A DNA stretch of 60,266 nucleotides from Pseudonocardia sp. CNS-004 (GCA_001942185.1 MKJV01000107.1:1-60266), one strand, 5' to 3'. Counted from the first letter of the stretch, positions 9,667 through 20,914 are shown. The notes: generated by a model from the sequence alone, not told the origin. Program-made: numbers and translations.

Positions 9667-10538
9667 TCAGCGCGCGGCGGCGACGGTCCTCCAGGTGCGG
9701 CCGGCGTCGTCCGAGGTGAACACACCGTCCTCGGTCGCGGCGGCGTAGCGGCCGTCGGGGAGGGCGGTGAACGCCTGTGGCGCCCCCGGGAGGGCACCGG
9801 CCTGGCTCCACCCGCTACCACTCGATTCCCAGACGCCGCCGTCCGGGGCGACGCCCGCGAGGGTGGGCGCGCCGGCGCACCCCTCCCGTGGACGTGGTCG
9901 ACCATGGCGAGCAGGCGCGAGGGCTGGGTGCCCGAAGCGCTGAACGTGATCCCGCCGTCGATGCTCTCCTGGAGCCCGTCGCGGGTCGTCGCCAACACGC
10001 GCCGGGAGTTCCCGGGATCGACCTCGAGATCAGCGGCCGCGAGCACCGAGCCGGGCTGCCAGGTGGCCCCGTCGTCGTCGCTGCGCATGACGATGCCGTC
10101 GGTCGAGTCCAGGCCGTAGATCGTCGATCCGCTGACGGTCAAGGAGTGGAAGTTGGCCTCGCCGGCCAGGGAAGCCGACGTCCACGTCTGGGCCCGGTCG
10201 GTGCTCCTGATGAGTCCGAGGTGCGAAGGCCCCGGTGCGCGGACGTCCGGGTGGCCGCTACCGAGGAACAGGTCCGGGCCCGCGACCACGAAGCCCATCG
10301 TGTCCTGGTAGCGGTCGGCGATGCGCTGCGGACCGTCGGGCCCGACCCGGAAGACCCCGGTGTGGGTGGCCACGTAGATCTGGCCGTCGGCCGGGTTGAA
10401 GTCGACGCCGTGGACGTGGCCGAACCCAGGATCCGGGGCGGCACCGGCAGGCGGTGGCCCGGCGGACGGGGGCGGCGCGGAGCAAGCCGCGGCCGTCAGC
10501 AGCGCGACGGTGAACAGCAGGACGCGCATGGTCGCCAT
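9667..10538 (-). CDS. BNR/sialidase-fold lipoprotein (F510_1955-like), frame-broken
   Basis: A secreted lipoprotein of about 290 residues starts at ATG 10538 behind GAGGAG. Its signal peptide ends in a lipobox LTAAAC. Repeated BNR/Asp-box elements follow (STDRAQTWTSA, SDDDGATWQPG, SIDGGITFS, TSDDAGRTWRTV), typical of a beta-propeller. The HVHGVDFNP N-terminus fits the F510_1955 glycosylhydrolase-like family. The frame shifts near 9880 and the natural end is TVAAAR at 9667. It lies just downstream, in the same orientation, of DUF305 and DUF6153 genes, which suggests an envelope metal/stress role. Confidence 0.7.
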
Positions 10539-10606
10539 GACACTCCTCGGTGTGCGGACGCCCGGGGAGTGAATGCGGCTCCCCCGGCCGTCCGGGCGGA
10601 TGGTGG

Positions 10607-11251
10607 TCAGACCGCCTGCAACATCTGCCGCATCTGGGTGATCTCGGCGTTCTGGGCGCTGATGATCTGCTGCGCGAGGTCCTTCGCCTGAGGGTTGACA
10701 CCCTCGGCGACCTCACGCTCCGAATCGTGGACCGCGCCCTCGTGGTGCGCGATCATCATCTCCAGGAACATCCTGTCGAACTCAGCCCCGCTGGCGCCCT
10801 GCAGCTCGTTCATCTGCTCCGGCGTCATCATGCCCGACATGTCTCCCATGTCGGAATGGTCCATGTCGTCCATTTCGGGCATCGCGGACATGTCGTCCTC
10901 GGCGGGCACCGCCGCGCCCCACGCCTGCAGGAAACCGGTCATCCTCTCGATCTCGGGGTCCTGCGCCGCCTGGATCTGCTCGGCGAGGGCCTTCACGTCG
11001 GGGTTCGCGGTGCGCTCGACGGCCATTCCGGCCATCGCCACCGCCTGGCGGTGGTGAGGGATCATCATCTGGGCGAAGCGGGTGTCCGCCTCGTTGCGAT
11101 CGGTGCTGGCCCCGGCCTGCGCCGACGCGCTCGAGATCGTCGGCGCGGGCGCGCCGGCTGGGGTGGTAGCGCCGGTGCAGGCCGAAACGGCCAGCGACAG
11201 GGCGAGCGCGCCGCCGACGAGGTAGGCGCGGGACATGCGGGTGGTAGGCAC
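10607..11251 (-). CDS. DUF305 lipoprotein (ferritin-like, metal-associated)
   Basis: An intact lipoprotein of about 214 residues starts at GTG 11251 behind AGGAG. The lipobox is LAVSAC. DUF305 has two copies of a four-helix-type motif, both visible: FAQMMIPHHRQAVAMA and FLEMMIAHHEGAVHDS. A Met/Asp/His-rich linker lies between them (MPEMDDMDHSDMGDMSGMM). The His and Met residues suggest extracytoplasmic copper or other metal binding. The gene heads a probable minus-strand unit with the BNR lipoprotein and follows DUF6153. Confidence 0.9.
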   Translation of the reverse strand: MPTTRMSRAYLVGGALALSLAVSACTGATTPAGAPAPTISSASAQAGASTDRNEADTRFAQMMIPHHRQAVAMAGMAVERTANPDVKALAEQIQAAQDPEIERMTGFLQAWGAAVPAEDDMSAMPEMDDMDHSDMGDMSGMMTPEQMNELQGASGAEFDRMFLEMMIAHHEGAVHDSEREVAEGVNPQAKDLAQQIISAQNAEITQMRQMLQAV

Positions 11252-11319
11252 GGAGGTTTCTCCTCTGCGTGAAAGGTCGCAAGAAAGGCGGCAACCCGGC
11301 TGGGACCGGGTTGGGCGCC

Positions 11320-11763
11320 TCACAGCCGGAACACGCAGAGGGACAAGAAGATCGGCTTCGGCGGAGCGCGGGAACGTCGCTCTCCGAGGCCCAGCGATCG
11401 CGTCGGATCCGGTGCGAAGGCCCCGAGGTGGCCGCTCAGCACGTGCAGCACGACGCTGCCGAGCACGCCGAACAGCACGAACACGCAGGCGGCCATCAGC
11501 CCGTGACCGTCGTCCTCACCAGGAGTGACCACGAGTGGCGTCATCGCCATCTGCGCACCGGCGTCGGGCCTCGCGTGGTCTGCCGCAGACGGGCCGGTGT
11601 GCACGACGGTCGCGGACACACTCATCGGGTTGTGGTGGACGCCGCCCGGGTCGGTCGCTGCGACGCCGTGCATGGCCACGAAGCCGACAGCGGCGAGCAC
11701 GAGCAGGAGAAGACGGACCGCGCCGACGGCGAGGCCTCTCGTCACGACTGCCCGCGAATCCAC
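11320..11763 (-). CDS. DUF6153 membrane protein
   Basis: An intact protein of about 147 residues with an N-terminal hydrophobic helix (VRLLLLVLAAVGFVAMHGV), a His/Met-containing outer loop (HHNPMSVSATVVH) and a second helix (LMAACVFVLFGVLGSVVLHVL). The tail is Arg/Pro-rich. The arrangement fits DUF6153, small actinobacterial membrane proteins often found beside DUF305 genes. It lies directly upstream of DUF305 on the same strand, and a role in metal handling is inferred from that. Confidence 0.75.
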   Translation of the reverse strand: MDSRAVVTRGLAVGAVRLLLLVLAAVGFVAMHGVAATDPGGVHHNPMSVSATVVHTGPSAADHARPDAGAQMAMTPLVVTPGEDDGHGLMAACVFVLFGVLGSVVLHVLSGHLGAFAPDPTRSLGLGERRSRAPPKPIFLSLCVFRL

Positions 11764-11831
11764 CGCCGCTCATGATGCCGGAACAGCCGGCACGGATGTC
11801 TCGGGGTCCACGACTCGATCGGATGCGGTAC

Positions 11832-11861
11832 GGCGCCGGCCCGGATACCCGGGCCGGCGCC
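11832..11861. terminator. Perfect GC-rich hairpin
   Basis: GGCGCCGGCCCGG, a 4-base ATAC loop and CCGGGCCGGCGCC form a perfect 13-bp stem. GATGC/GCATC pairs further outside it. There is no T-tract, as is usual in actinobacteria. It lies between the DUF6153 start and the end of a small minus-strand frame, so it probably terminates transcription entering from 12.2 kb. Confidence 0.6.
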
Positions 11862-11873
11862 GCATCGCTTGAG

Positions 11874-12200
11874 TCAGCGACCCCGGGGCACCGGGCGCTC
11901 GGCCGGCTGCTCCTCGGCCAGGATGCGTTCCGGTGCTCAGGGTTGATCAGCCCGCGGGCGACCCAGTGCTGCAGCTGGCCTGACAGGGGGGAAGGGTCGA
12001 TGCCGTCTGCCGTCGCTCCAGCCACCATCCGGAGATGGTGCGCGCGGATGCGGATGCGGATGCGGGCGTAGAGGACAAGGTCCCTCGGACACCGGCAGTG
12101 GGCCGTGACATCCCCAGACCGACGGCTTCTGGCGCGTCCCGGCCCTGCGGCTGGCACGCGGACCCACAGCCGCCGCACTGCTCGGTGACGATCGTCCGGT
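11874..12200 (-). pseudogene. Possible small Cys-containing protein, frame-broken
   Basis: The minus strand reads VTEQCGGCGSACQPQGRDA, then in another frame HCRCPRDLVLYARIRIRIR and LSGQLQHWVARGLINPE, then in a third ERILAEEQPAERPVPRGR to a stop at 11874. CxxC pairs suggest a zinc-binding start, and QHWVARGLI resembles a MerR/BldC-like helix. There is no clear start codon, although GGGAGGG lies upstream near 12215. Support is weak and no function is assigned. The remaining sequence from 11764 to 12237 shows nothing else except the hairpin. Confidence 0.3.
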
Positions 12201-12237
12201 AGCTACCCTCCCGGCAACTCAGGTGCGGAGCGACCCG

Positions 12238-12682
12238 TCATCGCACGCCCTTGCCGTCCGGCCTCAGCAGCGCGCGGATCTCCTCGGGGAGCTGGTCGAG
12301 GGCCTTGTCGATCTGGGCTTGTGGGAGGTGGCGCAGCACCGCGGTGGTGGTGGCAGGTGCCGCCTTGGCGACGTCGTGGATCGAGATGCCCGCCTCACGG
12401 GCGAAAACGGGCGCGGTAGGCCTCGGCGTCGTACTTCGTCGGCACCTCGCCGGGGTTCCACCCGGCGTAGAAGACGCCTCTGACCAGGTCGGGCAGCTGG
12501 GCCGCGAAGTGGGCGCTCGCCTCGACGCCCAGCCGGTCGCGCAGGGTGTGCAGCCACGCACGCAGCACCCGGTAGGCGAACTCCCTATCGTCGGTGTCGA
12601 ACTCCTCCGCCACGTCGCGGATCCAGGTGTTCGCGGTGTGCAGTGCATGCTCGAGCGCTGAGACCTTCGAGCTGACGGACAT
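12238..12682 (-). CDS. DUF2267 protein, one-base frame break
   Basis: This helical protein of about 147 residues matches DUF2267: TANTWIRDVAEEF, AYRVLRAWLHTLRDRL, FAAQLPDLVRGVFYAGWNP, and then in the second frame FAREAGISIHDVAKAA and DQLPEEIRALLRPDG. The break falls at a run of four A (12406-12409). Removing one base restores YRARFAREAG, a clean example of a homopolymer error. The ATG at 12682 has GGAGGAGG upstream. The gene follows the ACP gene but is separated from it by a large inverted repeat. The molecular role of DUF2267 is unknown; it often accompanies stress genes. Confidence 0.85.
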
Positions 12683-12719
12683 GGTCGACCTCCTCCTCGA
12701 ATCATTTCCAACACCAGCA

Positions 12720-12773
12720 AAGGCTGATCGGCCCCAGCGGCCGTGCCGTTCCGGCGGTCCGTTGATCAGCCTT
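12720..12773. terminator. Long inverted repeat after the ACP gene
   Basis: AAGGCTGATC (12720-12729) and GATCAGCCTT (12764-12773) form a perfect 10-bp stem. The inner segment contains further GC pairing. It overlaps the ACP stop, so it probably ends the large minus-strand operon before DUF2267. It might instead be a regulatory site for DUF2267. Confidence 0.5.
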
Positions 12774-13032
12774 CTTGTCCGTCGGCCAGATAGGACATCC
12801 AGCCGGCGAGGTCGGCGAGTCGGTCGTAGTCGTCCTCCTCGATGCGCCGCCCGGTGCGCTCGCTGACCCGGGTGACGACGGCCAGGAAGTCCAGCGAGTC
12901 GAGCCCGAGCGTCTCGCGCAGGTCGTCGTGCTCGGTGAGCGTGTCGAGGGCGGGCCCTGGGGCGACGGAGCGCAGCACGTCGCGCACCAGGGCCTCGGCC
13001 TGCTCGTCGGTCATGCGGGCGGGTGAGTTCAT
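12766..13032 (-). CDS. Acyl carrier protein
   Basis: An intact 88-residue ACP. The phosphopantetheine attachment site is LGLDSLDFL (Ser about residue 46), within an acidic helical protein ending EEDDYDRLADLAGWMSYL. It is the last gene of the overlapping operon and starts immediately after the E2 stop. An ACP beside an acyl-CoA synthetase-like protein and an E2 suggests that an acyl group is loaded on or off a carrier here. That partner relation is inference. Confidence 0.9.
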   Translation of the reverse strand: MNSPARMTDEQAEALVRDVLRSVAPGPALDTLTEHDDLRETLGLDSLDFLAVVTRVSERTGRRIEEDDYDRLADLAGWMSYLADGQEG

Positions 13033-14322
13033 CTACAGCTCCTCGGGTCGGTGCAGGCGGCGGTCGATCTCGCGCAGCAGGCGGGCGCCGACGGCGCCGT
13101 CGGAAGCGCGGTGGTCGGCGGCGAGCGTGACGGTGACGACGGGCCGGACGGTCACGGCATCGCCGTCGGCCCAGGGACGCCGCCGGGCGGTGCCGAACCC
13201 GATGAGCGCGACCTGCGGTGGGTGGATCACCCCGTCCACGCGGTCGACGCCCAGCTCGCCCAGGTTGGTCACGGTGATCGTGGCGCCGGAGGCTCGGACG
13301 AGCGCATCCGTCCGGCCCGCGCGCGCTCGGCCGCGTCGCGGGTGCGGGCCATCAGGCGTCGAGCCCGAGCGTGCCGGCGTCGTGGACGACCGGGACGGCG
13401 AGGCCGCCCTCGCGCAGCGACACCGCCACGCCGAGGTGCACGGCGTCGGAGGCGACGAAGTGGTCGTCGAGCCAGTGCCCGTTGAGCTCCGGGACGCTCG
13501 AGCGGCCAGCACGACCGCGCGGAGCAGCACTGCGGCCGGCAGCACCCGGTCGGCGACGGGGATCGCGCGGTTGTGTCCGCGCAGCCATTCCATGGCCGGG
13601 CCCAGGTCGATGTCGAGGGCGAGGTAGTAGTGCGGGATCTCGTGGTTCGCCCTGGCCATCAGCGCGGCCGTGGCCCGGCGCGCCGCATCGCCCGGGCGAG
13701 GCGCTCGCAGGATCAGTGCGGGGGCCGGGACGTCGCGCGCCCGCACGACGCCATCCGGGCCCGCGGCGCGCAGGGTATCGGGGTCGACGCCGCGTTCGGC
13801 GGCCAGCCGGCGCGCGTAGGGGGAGATGCGTGGCCGTTCCCGCTCCTTCGGCGCCTTCCGGTGCTCGATGGCCCGATCGACATCCGCCCGTGTGATGCTT
13901 CCGCCAGGACCGGTGCCGGGCACGGTTGCCAGGTCGATCTCCGCGTCGGCGGCGCGCTTGCGGGCGAGCGGCGAGTGCACGGCAGGCGCGCCGGCTTCAG
14001 CCAGGGGCTCCGCTTCCGGTGGTTCAGGCGGGGATGGCTCGGGTGGCGACAGGGGCGGCTCTGTCGCCCGTGGCGCAGCCCTTGCCCCGTCGCTCTCGAT
14101 GAGCGCGAGCGGCGCGCCGACCGCGACCCGCTGGCCTGGCTGCACCAGCAGGCGGTCGACGACCCCGTCGGCGAAGCACTCGACGTCGATCGCCGCCTTG
14201 TCGGTGTCGACGACCGCGACCACGTCGCCGCGGTGCACGCGGTCACCGGGCGCGACCAGCCACTCGACGACGGTGCCCGACTCCATGTCGGCCCCGAGGG
14301 CGGGCATGCGGAACTCGGCCAT
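13033..14322 (-). CDS. 2-oxoacid dehydrogenase E2 (dihydrolipoamide acyltransferase), two frame breaks
   Basis: Domain order is classical: lipoyl domain (residues 1-80, with lipoylated Lys in VDTDKAAIDVE), Pro/Glu-rich linker, peripheral-subunit-binding domain (ISPYARRLAAERGVD), then the acyltransferase core with DHRASDG near the end. Near 13500 and 13360 the frame leaves and returns. The missing core is in another frame (NGHWLDDHFVASDAVHLGVA, REGGLAVPVVHDAG), so the shifts are compensating. About 429 codons, normal for E2. It starts 2 bases after the E1-beta stop. It passes acyl groups from E1 to CoA; no E3 gene is in the window. Confidence 0.9.
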   Translation of the reverse strand: MAEFRMPALGADMESGTVVEWLVAPGDRVHRGDVVAVVDTDKAAIDVECFADGVVDRLLVQPGQRVAVGAPLALIESDGARAAPRATEPPLSPPEPSPPEPPEAEPLAEAGAPAVHSPLARKRAADAEIDLATVPGTGPGGSITRADVDRAIEHRKAPKERERPRISPYARRLAAERGVDPDTLRAAGPDGVVRARDVPAPALILRAPRPGDAARRATAALMARANHEIPHYYLALDIDLGPAMEWLRGHNRAIPVADRVLPAAVLLRAVVLAARASRSSTGTGSTTTSSPPTPCTSAWRCRCARAASPSRSSTTPARSGSTPDGPHPRRGRARAGRTDALVRASGATITVTNLGELGVDRVDGVIHPPQVALIGFGTARRRPWADGDAVTVRPVVTVTLAADHRASDGAVGARLLREIDRRLHRPEEL

Positions 14323-14324
14323 GG

Positions 14325-15293
<969 letters not shown>

Positions 15294-15297
<4 letters not shown>

Positions 15298-17919
15298 GAG
15301 GGTGCCCCGGACGGCGTCAGGGGAGCCGTCTCCGACCCGGCGGTGTCCGGCTCCAGCAGCGTGACCGTCCCGTCGACGCCGTCGACGCGGATCCGCTGCC
15401 CGGTGCGCAGCCGGCTCGTCGCGTCCGCGACCGCGGCGACCGCGGGGAGGCCGTACTCGCGGGCGACCACGGCGCCGTGCGACACGACTCCCCCGACCTC
15501 CATCACGAGGGCGCCCGCCAGCAGGAAGAGCGGGGTCCAGCCCGGGTCCGTGCTGGGGGCGACCAGGACCTCACCGGGTCGAAGCTCGGCCCCGACCGGC
15601 GAGTGCAGCACTCGCACCACGCCCTCGTAGACCCCCGGGGAGACCGCGGTCCCCGCCAGGACGCCGGGCCGCTCCGCCGTCGGGGCGGTGGCCGGCCCGT
15701 AGACGGTCTCACCGGTGCTGACGAGCAGGCGCGGGACCGCGCGCCTGCCGAGCTCCCGCTCGTACTCGCGCCGGTTCGCCCCGGCCACCGCCCGCAGGTC
15801 GCGCACCTGCCCGGCCAGGGCGGCCTGCAGGTCGGCGGTGTCGACGAAGAAGACGTCGTCGGCGTCGTCGAGCAGGCCGTCGGAGACCAGCGTGGTACCG
15901 GCCCGCCACAGCGTGCGGCGCCCGAGCGCGATCGCGCGCACCATGTCGAACTTGGGCCACTCACGCATTCCGCCGAGCTCGCGGTAGGAGCGAAGGAGGG
16001 CCCGCAGGAGCAGGGCACGGGGTCGCCCCTTGGTCAGGTGCACGGCAGCGACCAGCTCGTCGGCCGCGGCGCGGGCGGCGCCCGCGCCGCCTCGAACCGG
16101 GAGAGGGCGTCGCCACCGGCATCGGAACGCAGGTAGCCCTTGATCAGCTCGACCACGTAGGCCGGGTCCTCGGCCAACCGGGGGAGACCCATGTCGATCT
16201 CTCGGTCCGGCGCTCGGTGCCCGTACGCCCGCAGGAACCCGCGGACGTCGGGACCTTCGGCCGACGGTTCGGTGCGGGCTTCGGCGTGGGCCCGTGCCAG
16301 CCGGGCCAGCTCCGCTCCCATCGCCACGGTCGGATCGTGTGCCGGCCAGCGGCGCACCGGCTCCAAGGCCGGGGACGGGCCCAACCAGCGGCGGACCAGC
16401 CACTCCGCACCGGCCCTCGCCAGCATCTCGCCGTACACGGCGGGTAGCTGCTTCGTGATCAGGTCCAACGTGGCGGGCGGGAGGATGCGGTCGACGAACT
16501 CCACCTGCTCGAGCGGCGTGGACCGCCGCGCGGCCTGCTGTTCCAGCTGGGCCAGGTCCGCCTCGGCCGCGGCCAGCACCCGGCGGCGGTGGCGCCCCGG
16601 GGCGGCGACGGCCGTTGCCAGCCCGGCCAGCAGCGACAACGCCTCCGGTGCCCAGCGGGCCAGCCGGCGCGCCCCCGTCCCGCCCGACGGACGGGCGAGA
16701 CGGTGGGTGTTGCGCTCCAGCCATTCCCGCAGGGCTGTGCTGGTGGTCGGATCCTTCACGCGCATGCCCGATACCAGCCTTGCCGCCAGCCGTGGGCGTT
16801 GCAGCAGCGGCGTGATGTCGAGGAGCAGACGCCCCAGCACGACCGGCAGCCACGGCGGCGCGGCCTGGTGCTCGACGTGCCGTGAGCCGGTGACCCAGTA
16901 CCCGATCCAGCCGGTCGCCAGCGCCCGGAGGAACGCGTTGCCCGCGGGGGTCATCGGCTCGGCGAAGCCTGGGCCGCGAGCGTGACCGGCAGGTACACGC
17001 GCAACCCGTCGCCTTCCCGCGCGGGCGGCAGTGGGAAGAGCGAGGTGATCGGACGGGACTGCAGCAGCCAGCAGCGCCCTTCGGCCACCGCCCACTCGAC
17101 GTCCTGCGGGGAGCCGAACTCCTCGGCGGCCCGCAACCCCAGGCCGACCACGCGGTCGAGCTGGTCCCTGGTGAGTCCTGCCGAGTCGCGGTTCGGACGC
17201 GTCAGAACCTCCCGGGTCCGGGCGTCGAGGACCCAGCGGTCGGGCGTGACCTGCCCGCTCACCACCGCCTCTCCGAGCCCGGCGGCAGCCTCAACGACGA
17301 CGTGGTCCCGCCGGCCGGTCACCGGATCCGCGGTGAACAGGACACCGGCCACCTCGGCGGGCACCATGCGTTGCACGACGACGGCCACCGCGACCTGCTC
17401 GTGCTCGATGCCGTGCCGGCGGCGGTAGGAGATGGCCCGTGCCGTCCAGAGCGACGACCAGCAGCGCCGGACGGCGGCACACAGCTCGGCGGCGCCCACG
17501 ACGTCCAGCACCGTCTCCTGCTGACCGGCGAAGCTGGCCTCCGGCAGGTCCTCGGCGGTCGCCGAGGAACGCGCCGCGACCGGCCCCTCACCGAGCGCCC
17601 GGTACGCGGCCTCGACCGCCTCGCGGAGCCACCCGGGAAGCGCGGCCGACTCGAACGCCTGCCGCAGCCGTCGCGAGGCGGCCTCGGCCGATGCGGGGTC
17701 GTCGTCCAGCCGGGACATCTCCCGCCCGATCTGGTCGTCCAGCCGATGTTCGCGGACGAACTGGCGGTAGGCGGGCGTGCACACCACGAACCCGGCGGGC
17801 ACCGGCAGGCCGGCCCGCAGGAGCGTGGCGAGGTTCGCGCCCTTGCCGCCCGTACGAGCGGGATCCGCCGCCTCCGGGGCCGTCAGCTCGCGGATCAGGT
17901 GACGATCGATGTCGCTCAT
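15294..17919 (-). CDS. PEP synthase / rifampin-phosphotransferase-like dikinase, two frame breaks
   Basis: About 875 residues with PPDK-type architecture. The N-terminal ATP-grasp domain (1-320) has GGKGANLATLLRAGLPVP, ARSSATAEDLPEASFAGQ and PQDVEWAVAEGR. After a shift near 16985 comes a long helical central domain. After another near 16080 comes the C-terminal swivelling domain with catalytic His in GGVVSHGAVVAREYGLPA. Length and order fit both PEP synthase and rifampin phosphotransferase. Position between E1-alpha and E1-beta genes, with ATGA overlaps on both sides, favours a role at pyruvate/PEP. A third possibility is an orphan dikinase for another substrate. Confidence 0.8.
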
Positions 17920-18883
17920 GGCAGCTCCGAGGTGACGAATCGGGTGAGGTCGTCGACCGGTTCGAGCGGCCCGGCTTCGGCGCCAGCGACGGCCCGGTCG
18001 ATCTCGGCCGCCACGTTGGCGTCGAGAGCGTCCCGGCCGGCGGCGTCGAGCTCGCCGTCGGCGCCCAGCTGGGCGGCCATGAGCTCGATCGGGTCCCGTT
18101 CGCGCCAGGCGGCGATCTCGCCAGGGTCGCGGTAGCGGTCGGCGTCGTACATCGAGTGCGCGCGGAACCGGTATGTGCGCAGCTCCAGGAAGCAGGGCCG
18201 CCGCCGTCGCGGGCGGTGTCGACGGCGCGGCGGGCGGCGTCGCGGGTGGCGAGCACGTCCATCCCGTCGCAGGCCCATGAGCGGATGCCGTAGGAGGCGG
18301 CGCGCACTGCGAGGTCGGTGTTGGCGTGGGATCGGGCCAGCGCGGTGCCCATCGCGTACTGGTTGTTCTCGCAACCGAACACGACCGGCAGCCGCCACAG
18401 GGCGGCGAGGTTGACCGACTCGTGGAACTCGCCCTCGGCCATGGCGCCGTCGCCGAACAGGCACGCCGTGACCTGCCGCCTGCCCTGCATCGCGTCGGCG
18501 AGCGCCAGGCCGACGGCGAGCGGGATCCCGCCGCCGACGATCGCGTTGCCGCCGTAGAACCGCCGCGCGGCGTCGAACAGGTGCATCGAGCCCCCGCGGC
18601 CTCGGCTCGTGCCGGTCGTGCGGCCGAACATCTCGGCGAGCACGGCCTCCATCGGCACGCCGCGGGCGAGTGCGTGGCCGTGCTCCCGGTAGGTCGAGAC
18701 GACCGCGTCGGTGTCGGCGAGCGCGCGCATCACACCGACGGCCACGGCCTCCTCGCCGATGCAGAGGTGCATGAACCCGCGGATCGCGGCCGCGCTGTAC
18801 AGCTCGACGCAGCGCTCCTCGAACCGCCGGATCCGCAGCATCTCCGTGAACAGCTCGAGCCGGTCCTTCGCCTCGTCGGTCAC
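17916..18883 (-). CDS. 2-oxoacid dehydrogenase E1 alpha subunit, one frame break
   Basis: An E1-alpha of about 322 residues starts at GTG 18883 behind GGAGG and overlaps the upstream synthetase stop (GTGA). Motifs: LRIRRFEERCVELY, GFMHLCIGEEAVAVG, GGSMHLFD and the thiamin-diphosphate motif CLFGDGAMAEGEFHESVNLA with its downstream ENNQYAMGTA. The frame shifts near 18190, restoring CFLELRTYRFRAHSMYDADR. The stop overlaps the next ATG. It decarboxylates the 2-oxoacid together with E1-beta. Confidence 0.92.
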
Positions 18884-20601
18884 GCGTTCACCTCCAGGGT
18901 GGAGAGGTCGCCCTCGGGAAGCCCGAGTTCGCGGGCCTTGAGCAGGCGGCGCATGACCTTGCCGCTTCGGGTGTGCGGAAGCGCGTCGTCGAAGGCGATC
19001 TCCTTCGGGGCGACCGCGCCGAGCGCCTGCCGCCCGAAGCCGAGCAGCTCCGTGCGCAGCTTCTCGGTGGGCTCGAACCCGGCCTTCAGCGTGACGAACG
19101 CTTGACCAGCTCACCGGCCACCGGGTCGGGCTTGCCGATCACGCCCACCTCGGCGACCGCCGGGTGCGTCATGAGGCGCTCTCCACCTCGAACGGCCCCA
19201 CGAGGTGCCCCGCCGACTTGATCACGTCATCGGCACGGCCGACGAACCAGTACCGTCCGTCGGCGTCGCGGCGGGCGATGTCTCCGGACAGGTACCAGCC
19301 GTCGGCGAAGGCCCGCGCGTAGCGCGCGGGGTCGTTCAGGTAGGCGCGGAACATCGACGGCCATCCGGCGCGGAGCGCCAGCTCGCCCTGGGCCTCCCCG
19401 TCCAGCACGTGCACGCTCCCGTCCGGCGCGATCCGGGCCCTGCCGTCCGGGCCCTGCTCCAGCAGCGCGGCCTCGACCCCGGGAAGGGGCCGGCCCATCG
19501 CGCCGGGGCACACCTCCGAGTCAGCAGGGTTGGCGATCATGATCGCGCCGGTCTCGGTCTGCCACCAGGTGTCGTGGACCGGCCTGCCCAGCGCGGCGGC
19601 ACCCAGCGGACGCCTCGGCGTTGAGCGGCTCGCCGACGCTCGCGACCAGCCGCAGCGCGGACAGGTCGTGCCGGCCGGCCTCCTCGGGTCCGCGCCGCAT
19701 GAGCATGCGGATCGCCGTCGGCGCGGTGTACCAGACCGTGACCCGCTCCCGTTCCAGCACGCGGTACCAGCGCCGGGCGTCGAACTCGCCCTCGTCGCTC
19801 AGCAGCGTCGCCCCGATGACGAGTGGCGCGACGATCCCGTACGAGGTCCCGGTCACCCAGCCGGGGTCCGCGGTGCACCAGAACCGGTCGTCCGGACGGA
19901 GGCCGAGCGCCTCGTGCGCGGTCGCCGCGTGCGCGACCACCGCCTCGTGAACGTGCAGCGCGCTTCGGGGTGCCGGTGGTGCCGCTGGTGAAGTGCAGCA
20001 GCGCAGGGTCGGCCGGGGCGGTCGGGCCGATCACGTGGTCGGGGGATGCCTGCGCCAGCAGCGCGGCCAGTTCGTGCGTGCCGGGCTCGGGGATCTCGGG
20101 CTGGGCCGGGCCGGTGAGCAGCACGTGCCGCAGCGCGGGCAGCCGGTCGCGGATCGGGGCGATCGTGCGCCGGTAGAGCGCGGGGCTCGTGACGAGGACG
20201 GCGGCCTCGCCGAGCTGCATCCGTTGCGCCACCGGCTCCGGCCCGAAAGCGGCGAACAGCGGTGAGACCACGCAGCGCGCCTTGAGCGAGCCGAGCACCG
20301 CCAGGTAGAGCTCGGGGACCCGCCCGAGCAGCGTGAACACCCGCTCACCTCGGCGCACCCCGAGCCCGCCCAGCACATCGGCGAACCGGGACGTCGCGTC
20401 GGCCAGCTCGGCGTACGTGATCGCCCGGACCGCCATCCGCCGGTCCAGCCAGCGCAGCGCCGTCGCACCCGCGCGGTCGCCGTACGCGTGCCGGTCGACC
20501 GCCTCGTGGGCGATGTTCAGCCCGGCCCCGCCGGGAAGCCCCGACAACAGCGCCTCCCGGGCGCCGGACCAGGCGGCGGCGCGATCCGTCGCCGTGCTCA
20601 T
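18880..20601 (-). CDS. AMP-forming acyl-CoA (acetyl-CoA) synthetase, several frame breaks
   Basis: An ANL-superfamily ligase of about 574 codons in five frame segments. Motifs: P-loop LLHFTSGTTGTPK, WCTADPGWVTGTSYGI, TWWQTETGAIM (in the shifted segment near 19580), YLSGDIARRDADGRYWFVGR, and the C-terminal LPHTRSGKVMRRLLK with the lysine normally controlled by acetylation. Shifts are near 19960, 19610, 19175 and 19095. The adenylation motif WWQTETG fits acetyl/propionyl-CoA synthetases, though the protein is shorter than the usual 650. It starts by overlapping the DUF1918 stop. It supplies acetyl-CoA from acetate, consistent with the PDH genes downstream. Confidence 0.88.
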
Positions 20602-20843
20602 CGCTCGCCCCGTGACCCCGGCTCGGTCCTCACACCCCGGCCCGTCGACGGCGGAACCGGATGCGGTTCGATCCGGCCGCCCGGGCCCGGAAAGACCAGC
20701 GACTCGTGGTCGTCCTCCACCCAGCGCACGCGGTACGGCGGTGACCCGTCCGCGTGCACCAGCCCGATGATCTCGCCCTGACGGCGGGGATCGCCGAGCG
20801 TCCTACCCTCGATGACCAGCCAGTCGCCCACGTGCGCCTGCAT
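20598..20843 (-). CDS. DUF1918 protein (Rv0569-like), first gene of the operon
   Basis: An intact 81-residue protein. The N-terminal HVGDWLVIEGRTLGDPRRQG and PYRVRWVEDDHESLVFPG identify DUF1918, an SH3-like small barrel. M. tuberculosis Rv0569, a DosR-regulon member, belongs to this family. It leads the minus-strand operon ending at the ACP gene, with a palindromic box 58 bases upstream. A paralogue lies at 39883-40098. The biochemical function is not known. Confidence 0.88.
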   Translation of the reverse strand: MQAHVGDWLVIEGRTLGDPRRQGEIIGLVHADGSPPYRVRWVEDDHESLVFPGPGGRIEPHPVPPSTGRGVRTEPGSRGER

Positions 20844-20900
20844 CCCGACCTCCTCCGCCTCTCCTGCAGCGAGGGTCGGCGGACGGCCGGTGTTCTTCCA

Positions 20901-20914
20901 GGGCCTTAAGCCCT
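20901..20914. promoter_or_regulatory. DosR-like palindrome upstream of DUF1918 operon
   Basis: GGGCCTTAAGCCCT, within CAGGGCcTTAAGCCCTG, is an almost perfect palindrome. It matches GGGnCnnnnGnCCC except at the last base. It lies 58 bases upstream of the DUF1918 start. The rest of 20844-21120 shows no coding potential I would support. Confidence 0.45.
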
